DNA of 64,000 nucleotides, taken from positions 7,750,001 through 7,814,000 of the forward strand of contig NC_135060.1 in NCBI RefSeq assembly GCF_051014685.1, read 5' to 3'. The notes below the pieces were generated by a model that was given only the letters and a program-made list of their open reading frames with translations, was not told the DNA's origin and made no database searches. Shown here one piece after another: positions 26,301 through 41,300 of the stretch (positions are counted from its first letter, which is position 1; every line of letters begins with the position of its first letter). Origin of the DNA: Ptiloglossa arizonensis. Its lineage: Eukaryota > Arthropoda > Insecta > Hymenoptera > Colletidae. Position numbers and translations under genes: made by a program.

Positions 26301-29300
26301 TACAGTAAGTGTTAAACGAAATCAACGGAACGTTTAATTCCGGAAAAATCGAGTCACGAAGCTCCATGTTCGACACCGAGATGACCTTCACCCCTTACAC
26401 CGTTATTCATAATTATCTTTGAGAAACTTTCTTGCAATTATTTATTTCGATATTGTCAAAACTCGGCGTATCTCGGGCCACGCATTTATCGCGTACTGTT
26501 GCATTTCTCGAGTGCTTCTTCCGTACTCGATTTCACGGTTAACGTATGATTGATTCGCGTTCGTTAAATTACGTTTTGTTCGTTTGTGTATCATTTTTAT
26601 TGCAGCATCTTTCTCTTCCAACATACTTTCTGCACCGTGTGCAATACGATTTTGTAATTGTACCAAGATCGAGCTTCTGTCGTTTTGCTTTTTAATTCGT
26701 TCGTCGATTAACTTTTGTCAAAATCTCCCTTCTGTTCTTCTTTTTTTTTTAGAAACATTCCAAACAGTTATAAATAAAGATTATGCATTTAGAGCAAGAG
26801 TATTTATCGATGTATAAAATATTGACAGAAATCGTCACCTTTGATTTCCACATTTACACTAATACGATCTTCCTTGACTCTTTCGTTCATTTTCAATTGA
26901 GAGAAATTTTTATATACTCTATAAATTAATTAATCACACTAAGCTGCGTCCAATTAGCGATTAACTTGTACTCGACGAGTGCACGCTGATAGTTGTGCAA
27001 TACAAACGACTCTATTAAAATGTAGTCGAATGTATCGATACGCCTTGCACGGTACTGCGTAATAATAATCACGATAATGGTTGTTATCGATTAACCGTCA
27101 GTGTACTACACGCTGTATTTGTTGCTAAACCAAGGTAATCGATAACTCCAACGGTAGACGGAATTCCGATTGAATTCTGCCCGAATGATTTACACTTTAG
27201 TATTTTCGGAGCATTGTCGATAACAATTTTTTGTCGAAGATTTTACGCTCAAGAACGTGTGAAATTGTTCCGAATGCAATTTGAAGCAATGATTAAGTAA
27301 TTACTAGAGCAATACTTAAAAAAGAAACACAAGTTGGAATTTAGTTGTTCAGTTACCTCGATTGAAGTTGTACGCAATTTATAAAGAAGAAATTAACGAA
27401 GGACCGGTGCATTTTGTCGTTCGATTGTATAGACAAAATAATAGACGTTGCGAATCGATATTTGCGACCCCAATTAATTCGGAAAAGCTTAATGTCGTCG
27501 AGCTTTCGCGTGCCTCTTCAATTTCCCTAATAACCCTTTCGGTATTAGCTACTGGTTATAAAACTGCATCGTTTCTTCGTAGAGACGAATTTCATTGAGG
27601 AAGATGGTAGAAATATTACCAACGAATGTCGTAAAATTTCTCTGCACCGTGCGTAGCGTTGCAATGAATTTAGAGTTTATAGTTTAGAATCGAACTTTCG
27701 TATTTACTCGATACGTGCGTGATATTTTCAACAACGAACTCTTCGAACAAAAGATTGCAATTGTAAAAACTTCAACTTTCTAAATATTTCCACGACAGGA
27801 ATGTAAATATGAAATGTCTCTTAAAGAAATATTACGCGAAACGTGAGACTTTAAAAGATCACAATTTATAAAATTGTTAGAAGATGGTTACCTTTGTCCT
27901 TTGTCTTACATATACTTCTGTATTCCGGAGTTTTAGCGCGACTGTTGTTAATTACGAAGACAAAGCGAAACATTATTCTACGATAAAAAATATCACCTTA
28001 ACTTCGAACCGTTTTGCACAGAGAATATATATTTTAAAGGCGTTCGAAAAATATATAACTTGCTGACTACGGTCGTATATTATGCGGTCTAAGTGTATTC
28101 GGTGTTGAAACTTACATTTTTTAGAATTCTGTTTATCTTTTTTTTCAATATTTTAGAGAGTAATTTCGCTGTAACAGTTTAAACGACCGATACGATGTTA
28201 TTTAAATTGCAAAGAGGAACACGAACAATTAAGCAGCTTAATGTACGCACTGCTAAACATAAATTAGGTGGCAAGTAGATTGCACTAATAAGCGATTGAT
28301 CTTTCACGCGGTAACTAGGAACTAGCTTTTAGTTGGCCGTGTGGTTTAACTAAAGTTGAGAGGTCCGTCACTGTGATAATTACTGAGAACAGTAACTCAG
28401 CTCGATAGCACACTTAATAAGTACACTCTACAATTAACAATGGAAAATACGTTGTAATATTACTATCTTTTTATTTCGATGTAATTCGTTCGGTCTTTCG
28501 ACGACTGTTCATTTTTTAAAATATCAACACTTCAAAACTACTGATACGAGTTCGACCGATCCGACGGATGTCACGAGCAAAAACAAATATGTTTGAATTA
28601 ATATAAGTCAACGTATTAGTCGCTACCAAGACACACGGTTTTACAACTTGTAAGCCAATCGTTACCGTTTGCATAATCATATGTAAAATAAATATTAGCA
28701 CGTGAAAGAGTATCAGGAGTCGTTTCAAATTAACAGAGAAAGAAATGAAACCTACTGCAAATACGAAAGAACGACAAAATTAATCTATAAGAAGACTACG
28801 GATCTATAAAATACGTAATTGTGCAAATAATTGTCGGTTTGAAAAAAATTACATTTGGAAAAAATTTCCTTCGTTCGTTTTCAAGTTTCTTCGAAACTCT
28901 TTATTCAAAGAATTCAAGAAACACAGATCGATGTTCACGTACAAATGAAAAACACCCAAAAATAACGCAATTATTACGAATTTATCAGAATTACAAAAGG
29001 TCGACGATACAGGTGCAATACTTTCCTGTCGTTTCTTTCACTTATCGTATCTTCGAGACAATAATAGAATTCCTTCCTAACGATTACTCGCGTTAAGGTA
29101 TCAGGTTGTTCGGAAAGTCATTTCGTTCTCCAAAATGGAGAATATACAATTTAATAAAATGTTTATACGCTCTAAAAAAATCGTGTTTCATTTTCACCAA
29201 AAAAAAAAAAAAACGAAACGACTTTCCAAACAACCCAATAGTAATCGTCAATTCTTAAAAGCGAATCATGTTTTCTCGTATCTTACGAATCGCAAGAGCC

Positions 29301-32300
29301 ACCAAGGGACACTCTTGCTTGAATTATTTTACAAATAAACGACTTTGTGAATCGCTTTACTATAAGTATCGAACGAACTCAACGGAACGTTCGATCCCAA
29401 AAAGAAGAACGATTCACGAAGATCTCGCATCGAAGACAAAACTGTCCTTCGCTCTACCCTTCCGTGATCGTCTTTGAAAAACTTGGTTGCGATAATTTCT
29501 GTTCGACGTGTACCGAAACTTGGCGTAACTCGTCGCCGCGCATTTATCGCGTACCGTTGCACCAGTTGGAACGAACGCGGTGCAACGCGAAACGAGACAG
29601 TCTCTTCACCAACGTCGGTGCAACGATACGTACACAGTTGTCGAAGGTAACCAGCGAAAACGTGTACGAAGAAAAGAACGACGAGCAACTGGTTTTACCT
29701 TGAAAAAGCTCTGCTAGCGTACGCTAATAACGTCGTAAAAGGAGGAATTGGCCGAACGAGCCCCTTGCTGGTAGATCGCCAGATTCGCTCGAGCGTCTCG
29801 AATGTTGCCATCGAGTCGAGACGGGAGCGTCGCGACGCACGTAATCGAATCCGACACAAGCCACCACCTCGACGCCCAGAGCATCGAATCCGTATCATTC
29901 TGACGGGGATATTGCGGCAACCGTTGTTGTTGTTGTACCCGGTTGATAATTAATACATCGTGCCGAATCGAATCGGTGAGTATCGCGAGGTGGTGGTAAA
30001 TGGGCGCGATCCGGAGCCGAGATTTTTCTTGGCAGGTGGCCCGGATTTCGCGCGGAGTTATTCTTGGCACGATCGTCCATGACGATGACGAGCGCCGTCG
30101 ACGAGGTGGTGGTCGGCGTAGCGGCAACAGAAGGAAGAGGACACCAAAGTAGTCAGAGACGGTTATTCGGTTCGCCAGCGACTAAAGCCGTGGAACCTCG
30201 CGGCGCATACGTGTCAAAGGTCGACAATTATCGGTATCGGGGCATCGTACCCCTTTGCGGATCCCGGGTTGTCAGGTGAAGCGTCCCATCGTTGAAACGA
30301 AGCCTCGTTCGAGCAACGAACGTGCACAACGTTGTCGTTACCCACGGAGTAGCAAAGCCCTCGTCGAGCCACCGGCCGAAAAATCTCGTCTGATTCTCGT
30401 TTCTTGTACCAACGATCGAACGTGGACTCGTCGATCCACGCATACTTCGGATCACTCGGTCACCGAGAAACGTGTACGAGACGATCGAACGAGAACTCGT
30501 CGATCCACGCTTCTTGGGGATTTCACCGTCACCGAGAATCGTGCCAGTCGATCGTACGAGAACTCGTCGATCCACGGTTTCTTCGTGTTCTTCCTCCGTC
30601 ACCGAGAATCCTACGAGAGAACTCGCTGGTCGATCGAACGAAAACAACCTCGATCGAACGAAAAAACCAACCTCGATCCGTTCTACTCGGTGTTCAACCG
30701 AGAATCGTACTCGAACGAGAACACGTCGATCCACGTTTCTCGGTATTATTCCATCATCGCCGAGAATCGTGCGCGACGATCGAGTTTCTTCGAGTAACCG
30801 AGCCTTTCGTCGATCCATCGTCGTACGTACGAGATCCCGAGCATTTTTCGCCCCTCGTCGCGAATCGATGAAAACGTGCCAACCAGCCGCCAACTTGTTA
30901 CACAGTTGATTGTTTACCCGAGACAATGTGCATGGACGCGCGACACACGTGAGATTGACAGTGGCCCGCGCTCGCCATGGGGTGTTCCATGAGGTCTATC
31001 GGTGACGGGGCACAGTGATCGGAGTAACCACCTTACCGGCCAGTGGACCAACTGTCAATCGTCCGTCACGTACCCAACCATTGGCAGTGAAAACGTGTGT
31101 CTATTTATAAACTCGTGCGTTTACAGCATCCGCTCGGAACGGTGTGTATTCGCGGAGATATTTCGTTCGAAATAACACGAAGAGTCTCAAACATCGAGTC
31201 TCGTCATCGCGGTTCACCGATTCTCGAATATCTGGTCGACCATTTTCATTACGTTTAGATCGATATCTACCATCCACGATCGTTTTGTTATTGTTTCTTT
31301 CGTACACGGTCCACGCGTACGGAACGATCGACTCGATGTTTCCGGACAATCGCGTCTCGATCGTTCGGTGTATTCTCGAAACGATTAAAAAGAACGCGTC
31401 TCGTGTAATCGGCGACCTCTGGTATTTATGACGTTTACGGATTCACAGAATTGTATACGCGCGTACCGTACGTTTCTTTTCTTTTTTCACCAACGAGAGT
31501 CGTTTCTCGAATTGACTCCGCACGTTCGATCGCGCGCTCAACTCGCTGCCACGTACGAAAACCAAGCGTTTCGTGTCAATCGCAGCCGAACGAGCCTTTA
31601 TCGGTCGAAACGAGTGATTTATCTCGGCCGTGAGATCTACGGGTACTTGCCGTAAATCAATTAGCGTATCGGTGGATCCTTGAAACAACGAACCGGCAAA
31701 CGATTGGATTCCGGTAACTCGGAGCTGAGCGTAGATCGGTCGGGTAGACAACGGGTCGAGGTTCGTTCATTCGGCGGATTTTTTCCCGCGATTCGGCCAA
31801 CATCGAGCAACCAAGCAAACTCTATTTTCAATCTCGAATTTAATCCTAACCGAGGGAATTCGTTCGCGCCCGCCAATTGAACGCGGACCGAATTTCTGGT
31901 TGAAACGTACCTTTGCACGATCGATTCCACCAACGAGAGAGAAATTCGTTCCATTTAGTTCCGCCGAACTCTTCGTCTTCGCGTTTCAGATTTCTTCGTT
32001 CGTGGAACACCGTTTTACTCGAGATATACGAAATCTTTCGTTCGTGGTTATTAACCGGACCAACCACGCGATCGCGTCGACACCGAGCGTCCATTGTTCT
32101 TATTGAATAACTTCACTTTTTTCTACTTTCGTACGGGAACATCGGTCCAGGAACTTTACGAGTGCGTTCGAGATTCGTGATTTTTATCACGATTTTTATC
32201 AAGATTTTTATCGCGATTTTTCCATCAACGCGATACGCTGACTTAACTTCGGAAAATTTAATTTTTCTCGAGAAATATTTGCCAAATCGAATGAATAGTT

Positions 32301-35300
32301 GCGGAACAATAGTAAGGATGATAGAGTACATCGAAGATAATTTTCTATACGTTGAAAAAAATCGACTCGTGTGATAGGTCGCGTAAGTGTACCGGTAATT
32401 CGTTTGGACGAATAATAAGAGAAATTGTAACATTCTTATGACACTGCTGCATCTCTTCGATAAATGTGAGTGTGTTTCAATATTTATCTTAAACGACAGT
32501 CACTTTGACGGACACGTTGCAACGAAGCACGATAAAGGTACGAGTTGACCGATGAAAGACGAGAAGATTTTATTTGCGAATATTTCCAACGCGAGCTTGT
32601 ATTTTTACATCGCTATCGTTCGTATGAAAATATTTATTTTATCGAAACGCTAGATTCGAGTCGTTTTTAAAAATTGCGTTTGCAGGTGCATTGTGCCATT
32701 GGCGTGCACGATACGCACCTCTGTGCGATTTTCGATTTATATTTTATTTTCCGCGGTTAAAAGTCGAACTACACTTCGCACTCCCAATGGATGATATTTT
32801 TTCATTGTTGCTAACTGTTGTTGTCTCGTCCGTGATCGAGCGACGATGAGAGAAAAAAAAAGAATTCCTCGTGGCTACACGTGCCATTAAAATCGTCCAG
32901 CTGTTACATTTTCCATGACCACGTTCAATTCGACGAACAAAAAAATCGGAAAACCCGTTCGGATAATATTTACGTTCATTCGATTCGAGTTTGAACCGTT
33001 TCGATGTAACGTGCACCGAATATGTTTAATAAACGCGACTACGAGATTTCTGGATGGAAAATTACTCGTGTTTCAGCATCGAAAAATTTCGTCGAACGTG
33101 GTACGATGTTTTTTAATTGCACGAAGCAATTCTATATTGATAAATCGTCAAGGTCTAACCGTAACCTACCCAAGGGCTATTCCCTGTAACTATTGATTAC
33201 CTATATATCCGTTTTTGTTCTTTCGTCCTTGAGAATTTTCTACAGAGATGAAATTACATCGGATAGTCGATATATCGAACGTTCCACCGATAAATTGATT
33301 TCGTGTCTAGAGAAGTTGTAAAAATAATGTGACATAATTCCTCTTCTGATCGGACACCTAGAAAAAAAAGAAAAGAAAAGTAAACGCGGGAGATTTAATT
33401 TATTATCATATTCCTGCAAATTGGACTTTTCCAAGCTCCATTGTCCAATGGACCTCGGTGTACATAATTCGATAACCGATAACGACTAAAGAAAATAGCT
33501 TCGGTTCGTGTCCTTTTACGACATCCTGTTTTACTTATTACGTGCTTCCAGTTTCTTACGTTACGATCAATTTCGGTTACAAGGATACTAGGTAACACTT
33601 TATTTCCGCTGCAATACGAAGAAAAGTAATTTTCCTTGTACTCCTACCGTCTCGAGATAACAAATTCACCTGACAACTCGGAACATCCACTGTAGCTATT
33701 AGGTATGCAGAAATAGAAAATGAAAACTACATTTTCTTTTTACGCAGAAATAGAAAATGAAGATTACATTTTCTTTTTACGCGGAAATAGAAAATGAAAA
33801 CTACATTTTATTTTCATTTCTGCAGTGTTGTGATAAAAACGTATGCAGATAACGAATTTATCGGACAACTCGAAGATTCGTCGCAGATTTGTAAACGAAC
33901 GTGAACCGGACAAATACACGAAAGATTGTTCATTTTTTAAGTGTCTTTTAAGTGTTGGAAAAAAGATTTTTCAAGCGCAGAATAGAACTCGATACATCGG
34001 TGATGAATGGTACAAGACTTTGGCGTACAAAGTATACGACAACGCACGGAAGATAAAGTTGCGAATGAATTAATTAATCGGTGCATATCCTCGAGCAAAA
34101 TTCGATATCGATTGGCAGGTCTTGGTGAAATTCCACTTCGCTCGTATCGAATATTCGAAAGCTCGGGTTCGTACGCGGGTTGTAAAAATTTAATTGCAAT
34201 CGAACAACGTTCTGCACCGTCCACGAGATATAACCGTTGAAGCAGATTTTTCTACATTCGGGGAGGATCGAAGGAGACTGTTTAAAAAGATATGCACCGG
34301 GAGACAGTTAAACGCAACCAGCCGTTAAAATGTCAGCGATAAGGAAGATTCATTGGTGATTTAAGTCGCGAGAAGAGAGAAATCGACGATGTATACACGA
34401 AGAGACCGTGGACCGATGTTGCACTCGAAGCAATAAGAAAACTTTTCGGGGCGATGTCATCGCGGAAAAGATGGACAACTCGGCCAAAAGACCGGCAACG
34501 AGAAATGACAGCGGAAAATAATGTTGGCTCTGCATTATTACTCGAACCATAAACAAGTCCGTGCCACGTTGAGGCGGATCACGTCTGCTTGGTGGAGCCA
34601 GGACGATGAACCTGTTTTCTCGAAGGATCTCATCAAGGAGTTCGAAGTTGAAAATCCGCCGCTCGAGGACGAACTAGCGTGGATTCTTAAAAAAGGTACC
34701 GATGTCTTCTTAAGATTTTTTCAGAATTTCGATCGTTCGTGTAACGTTGTAATTAGAATTATTCAAAGCGTTCGTAGAACATAAGGGGACGATGATACAC
34801 CCACGGACGATTTATCAAACGCCTCTAAAAGACAATTGACGCACACCGTATACCGGAAATATCAATTACTATTCCTATAGAGGATGTCCGTTATTGGTGT
34901 AACCGACAATAGAGCTCTAATCATGGCACGTAGTCCAATACCGATGCCATTTGTAAACACGAACAAACGAAACACAGTTTACAACGAGATTTGCAAACGA
35001 ATACGGTCCACGACGAAATTTACCGTACTAATTTCCAATTAAACGGTCGCGTGACAATTTCCCAGGTTCTTACCAGTGAAAACGAACGATAGTTTGTGAA
35101 AACTTTGTTCTTCTGTAGGTTTCGACTTATTTCGCGCGAAGGATCCACCCACATCTTGGTTAAACCACCAATAACAGTCCATTCTGGTATATAGAGTAAT
35201 TCTAGAAACCGGGACAAATGAGAATTCTTTCTTGGTTGCAAAGAGAATAAAGCGGTGGATGAAAGAGCCGAATGGTTTACAAAGAACTGTGTCCACAAGT

Positions 35301-38300
35301 AGAACGATGGGATTGCAAGACACAATTCCACTTTCCTTTCAAATAAAGTCTATTTTTTTATATATATATATATATTTTTTTTTTCGTATAGATCGCTTTA
35401 TTTTCTACGTTCCACGTATAAAAGTATCGAAGTACAAGGATGGAAAACCGAGTACTACGCTACACGAGATCTCTGCAAAGAAAATGTGTTTGTTTCGTGC
35501 TGGTGGTTTTACACGAAGGTTACTGACAATCGGTAGAATCGATTTACTCGAGAAAAATGTGTAGTTCTATTTTTAGAAAAGGTACAATTACGTTCCGCAG
35601 GTGTATCTCGGTTGTACTTATAAAATAACAATACCGTGGTACACGCGTGGTCAAGTGGGTCCCCCTGAGCAAAGATAAATGCCGCCGCCATTGGAAATTG
35701 ACGTCACGTTAAGAGACGATAGGCGGGGATCGTATGTACGTACACGTTGCACCGTTGCAAATGATCCCCCACTCGTTACTTCTTACCGTGACGTCAAATG
35801 CCCAAAGGCATCGGCATTTGCCCTCGTGAGGGACCCGGTTGCCCATGTTCGCCATGGAAAGATAAACCTTGTTGCACGAGTCAACATCTTTCTGTCTTTA
35901 ACCAAACAGGAGTTCTGGTTACGTATACTGCTATTGTGTACGAAATATTTTTCCAAATTTAAACTTAAAATAAACATAAATAATGTACAGTGCTTGGTTT
36001 CTAACCGTGTTAACGTTTAATCAAACAGGAGCTCCAGTTACGTACATTGTAATTGGATTGTTACTTTGTACGAAATATTCTTTCAAATTTAAACCTAGAG
36101 TAAACATAAATAATGTATAGTGCTTGGTTTCTTAACCGTGTTTGTATATTGTTATTTTGTACAAAATATTTTTCCAAATTTAAACCTAAAATATATAAAA
36201 TGTATAATATATACTTGGTCTCTTAACCGTGTTAACGAGTTCGAATTTGTCTCGAGATGATCTTCATTCATTTGGTGATTCGGACAATAAAATAAATCAT
36301 ATTTGGAGAAACTTAGGCGAGCAAAAATGAAAATAACAATTCCTTCGTAAATTTGGTATCTACGAATAAGTGAAAATCGTTTCGAAACAAACCAGCTTGA
36401 AATATACGATAAATGATTCCCACTGTCGCGTGGGAAGTAGAATTTTCTGTCGTATGTAGGATGGTTTGGAATTTAATGGATAAATTTCGGGAACGTACAG
36501 AGGCACCTCAAACACAAATGAAATATTACGTGAATTTGGATTCGATAATCGGTTCGATCGCGAGGTATACTAACGTTATTGCGACGAGTGAAAGAATAAT
36601 ACGTTATCTTACTTACAACACGGGACATTTGAGTACACACGATCAATATCAGTCATTGATTCGAACGCACGCGTACGGTACACTCGGTATGTGAAATTCT
36701 GATACTGTTCGAATTTATTTCTTTTGCACGATAGAAATTTTTTCCTTCGTTCCACGGTTATTCCTTCGAAGATCCACGTCTTGCTCGAAATCTTGTTCGA
36801 TACACGTTTGTCAAGAATACACCGAAGTACAAGATTGAACTTGATAATTGCATCACTGGTAGATTGTACCAGCTATAGACGACACAACGTCGTCCTATCG
36901 GAACGTAACGGTGTCCTATGTAAATCACTTCAATTTCGAAGAATCTTCGGAATTATAGCAATTTCCTAGGCGGAACAGAATTCACGTAACGACCACGAGA
37001 CGTGGTTAAGCACTCTGATTCCGAACTATCCACGGAGTTATATTTAATTCTGTAAAAGGAACGACTGGATGTCGATGAGTCTCCGGGGTCGTCGAACGAG
37101 TAAGCTTCGCGATTCCATTTTAAGAACAAAGTGCAATTGACGGCAATATTTCAGAGTCATCGATACAACTCACGTACACGTCATCTACAGATCAATGGTC
37201 GTTCAGGCTGCTCTTGCATACGTAGATAGAAATCGTCTTGTCTGGCATTGACGACAGTAACCGGAGAGTCTGGGTCTGTAGATACAGAACGATTCAAAAG
37301 CTACGTTGTGAAATTTTAAGAATTTATTTAACGCGACTCGCACGCTCCGTTAATGTTCCAATTACAGAAACGAAACCAAACGATCCTTTCTTGGGTGACC
37401 TCCGAAAAAAAATATTATTTTTACTTTTTTATCGCAAGAATTAAGTACCTCGAACAGTTTCAACTTTTGTGTACTTTTATTCTTCGAGAAAGAAAAGTAA
37501 CGAGAGTTTAAAGTGCACAGCTTTCTTCTTATTAGAAAAAAATAATAATTACGCGATATGCACACTTCGTTAATATTCCAATGGCAGAAACGAAACCAAA
37601 CGATCCTTTCTTGCGTGACCTCCAAACAAATAAATATTATTTTTACTTTTGTATCGCGTGAATTAAGTACCTCGAACAGTTTCAAATTTGGTGTATTTTT
37701 GTTCTTCGAGAAACAAAAGTAACGAGAGTTTAAAGTGCACAGCTTGCTTGTTATTATAAAAAAATAATAATTACGATTCAGTTACGGAATGTTTCTTTGT
37801 TACTGAACAAATCGCTCTCTGTAGAAATAATATTCTATACACTGCAAACGCTGCGCGCGACAGGTGCACTCATATACCGTATATGTCTATACAAAGTGAC
37901 TTGAATATAAAATAAACAATTACATATACGGAACGAAACTTTTTTTCTACGTATCACCGCTTGGTATTTCAACCGTTCGTGGTTCCATGTCCAAAGTGTC
38001 TGACACATCGTGTCTGTATATTTTTAATTCCGAGAATTTTGTAATAGAAAGTAACACCGGTAGGATATTTTTTATTGCGCGTAAAATAATGCACTTCTCG
38101 CGAATTCCTTTCGATTCGATTGAAAATCGTTGGAGAACGTGCTTCGAAAATAATCAAAGACCGTAAATGATTAACGACACAACCGAATACAACGAAATCT
38201 AGATAATTTCAAATATCGTCAAAAGACAAAGTCTCGAGTCCAGGTTAGATAACGGTGCAATGTTTTTATCACGATTATTGCAACGAATTCTCTTTAAACC

Positions 38301-41300
38301 GAAGAGAGAAACGATGAAAATCACCGTGAAAGCTAACAAACATCGAGACAGCCCCGAAATTTCTACAATTTCTCAATAATAACGATTTCTCGAATCGTGA
38401 ACAAGTATTTCCTTTTATTTGCCGATAGTTATCGTCGTAGTACAAGCATCGAAACGATTCCTATCAACGTACAAAGTGGATCGCCCGTTCTCAGTTAGAG
38501 AAATCGTATAAGAAGTTATCGAGAAATTGGCGTAGAATTTTTCTTCGCAAAAGTAACGTGTACTCGAAAGCAATTTCTAAAAAATTTCATCGAAAACGGT
38601 AAAAAACGTTTAAAAAGAAAAAAAGAGCAAGACACAAAAATTCTATCGGTAAAAATCGAACGTGAATTTTCATACGGAAAAGTGTCGTTTCGTTGCAAGA
38701 ATGTTGCTCGAGGAGTTCCGTTGTGGTGGTAACGGATGAAAAGTTATCTCTCGTTCGTTGCACGAAACGATTATCTAGATAAGAATTTTCTCGATCTGGT
38801 TCCAAGGCGGTAGATACTATAGTACTGCGCGAACACGGTTGAAGCGAACAGCGTGCACACGCGTTTCTAAACCGCGTTCACCGTCGCTGTCTTTGTCAGT
38901 ATATTTGCAACGTGTGCTCGTTCGTGCAACGAAGCCTCGACTGTACGGTACAATCTCCTCACCAGCCAGTAGCTTCATGATCTCTGTATCGAAAAGCTCG
39001 CGTTGATCGTTTCGTCTGACGTTCACGCGTTTTTACGTATTCTCGTGTCGGTTCCTAATATCGCGATTGGTGGGCACACCGAATCGGGGATCGCGCGAGA
39101 CGGTGCAGTTTCTTCTGCGAAATTAGACGAATTTGTTATCGTCGTGCTCGATCGGGCCATATACACGCTCTGTGAACTGGTGAATTTAAACACACTACAC
39201 CGATTTACGCCACTTCGCGGCTACCACTCGCGTTAACGCTTCCCTACGTGCACAAATCGTATTCGTGTACAGGAAACGTGGCTCGTTCGAGCCCATTACC
39301 TATACGCGCGACATACTTTGTCCACGTAGCGCAATTCCTTTTTTTTTTTTTCCCCTCTTTCTTCGTAATTCAATCCGTACAGTGTCTCCGGAGTTTCTTT
39401 TTCTTGGCGCGAAACTGGGACTCGCTGTTACGTCTCCAGACGATAATTGGTCGGTATTCGTACGGGAGAGGAAACTTTCTATATCTCGGGCGCGAAAAAC
39501 TCGATCGTGCGCAAAAAAAAATTTCCAATCCGCGAACAATCACTGATGTTACGGATTTCTCGTCGAGGAGGTGGTCTCGCCGATACAAAAATTACGTAAA
39601 AGTACGCGCAAAGTTTTGTTCCCCTGCCACACGGTTTCGTGTTACGTAATCCTTTAATCGATTATTTCGATCGATCGTTTCTAACGATTCGATGTCACGA
39701 CCGACAGGTAATCTTCTTCCATAGTCGCTCGTCGGGTGATCTTTGTACCCTTATCTCGAATTACGCGCCGGGTTTACGATACAATTGTTGCACCGGTGAC
39801 AGAGATTAAGATTACTCGGGTTTACGAAGCATCGACGATGCTGAGAACGATCTGCTCTTCTTCGATCGACCTGTGTCGTTATTTCGGTTTAGAATTGTAC
39901 CATAACTCGTGGCACGATTGAATAGGGGTGTGATTTCTTGTCCGTGAATAAGGGAATTATATTGTAGAATTATATTACAAAATTATATTGTAGAATTATA
40001 TTGTAGAATTATATTACAGAATTATATTACAGAATTATATTACAGAATTATATTGTAGAATTATATTATATAGAATTTAATCTATTGGTAGAAGTCTCGG
40101 TATTTTGGACAATCGATTTTGAAAATGATCGACGTTTACCATGTTCTTTTCTTTTGTGCAACATGCAGAAGTTGTAATGCACAACCGATACGTTTGTACG
40201 TTACAAATACCGTGAACAGTACTTGTAATTACAAGAGAGAGCGTACTAGTTCCCGTGTCATTGGTTCGCTCGAATAAAAGAAATTAAATATTAAGTTACC
40301 CTTTATTGGACAACGGTAACTCGAAACTGTACCGTTTGTCCATATAAACAAGTTACCCGAGACACGTGAACCCGATACTTGCAAGTTTGTCGATCAATTA
40401 CTGACGTACCTCGAGTAATTTTCAAATCGATCATCTCGTAAACGATGCTTCGCGCGAAACGATTTTATTTCGCGTTTCGAATTTATCTTTCCGTTTGGAA
40501 TCGGTTTCTTCCCGAGAAACGGTTCGTTTTGGATCTATTTTAGATATATTTAAGTAACTTTATAACGAATATGAAATTACAACTTGCATTCAATCCCGGA
40601 AAAGCGCACGAATTTCGATCAAACGAACGGATAAATATTCTTCGAGTACAAATGTATTCTTCGATGTAACTTCACGATAAAAACGTTCGTTTTCTTGAAA
40701 AATTAAACGACAATTAAAATATTCGCGTAAGTATTATACTCTACCAATGTACTTTGCGCTGTCTCTTCCTGTGCCTCGACGATAGACGCTTAATTCTGAA
40801 TCGTTCTATTCTTACGTTTCCGCTAACGGGACCATTCGTCTCGCGCAAATATTAATGTTAAAGTTGTATCAACATCTACCCGGCCGTGTTAAAATCAACC
40901 GGGAGAAAAGTACGAGGCTGCGTTCGTTTTGTCTAACCGGCTCGCATGGTATTTCGTAAAAAAAACCAGCCACAGTGACGTAGAAGTTTCATCTTGAAGC
41001 GGGTCAGTAATAAGTGACATTTTTTTTTTTTTTGTCGAATATAAAGCAAACCGCGTACAAAAAAAAAGTTTCGGTTATCCATGCATGAAAAATGAAATTG
41101 GAAGTTGATTCGAAATCCAAGCTTCGTGAAATTTTACGTTTCCTGTACTACATACTGGCTCACCGCGATCGCATAATCTCTGGGTAGTGATCCAACGACT
41201 AATCCATTTCCAAGATGTCGAGCGAACGCTATTCTATGCCATTCCGTGAAACGACAATTAATAACAGAGTATATCCATCTAATGGGATGAAACGTTACAT

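Larger units (their letters stand above)
16978..34520 (+). other. Giant AMPK-gamma intron, 5' part (no protein gene seen)
   Basis: No exon or nested gene can be supported on either strand. Open frames here are short and compositionally biased. The contents are the poly(A) tract at 17.4 kb, the 221-bp tandem array at 18.2-18.9 kb, microsatellites near 20.3 and 21.3 kb, paired ~300-bp repeats at 26.2 and 29.3 kb, a MITE at 29.1 kb, a degenerate 65-bp repeat at 30.4-30.8 kb and a 37-bp repeat at 33.7 kb. CpG-richer islands occur at about 24.0-26.1 and 29.6-31.1 kb and could be internal promoters or enhancers, without further evidence. Confidence 0.6.

Noticed and set aside
30064..30279. 71-codon plus-strand ORF as another alternative AMPK-gamma first exon
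   Set aside because: No good donor in the phase required by either 16929 or 45747, and the ORF start is a TTG, not an ATG.
30228..30926. 232-codon minus-strand ORF and overlapping plus-strand ORFs of 145-180 codons
   Set aside because: They arise from the degenerate 65-bp repeat, have no domain, and overlap on both strands.
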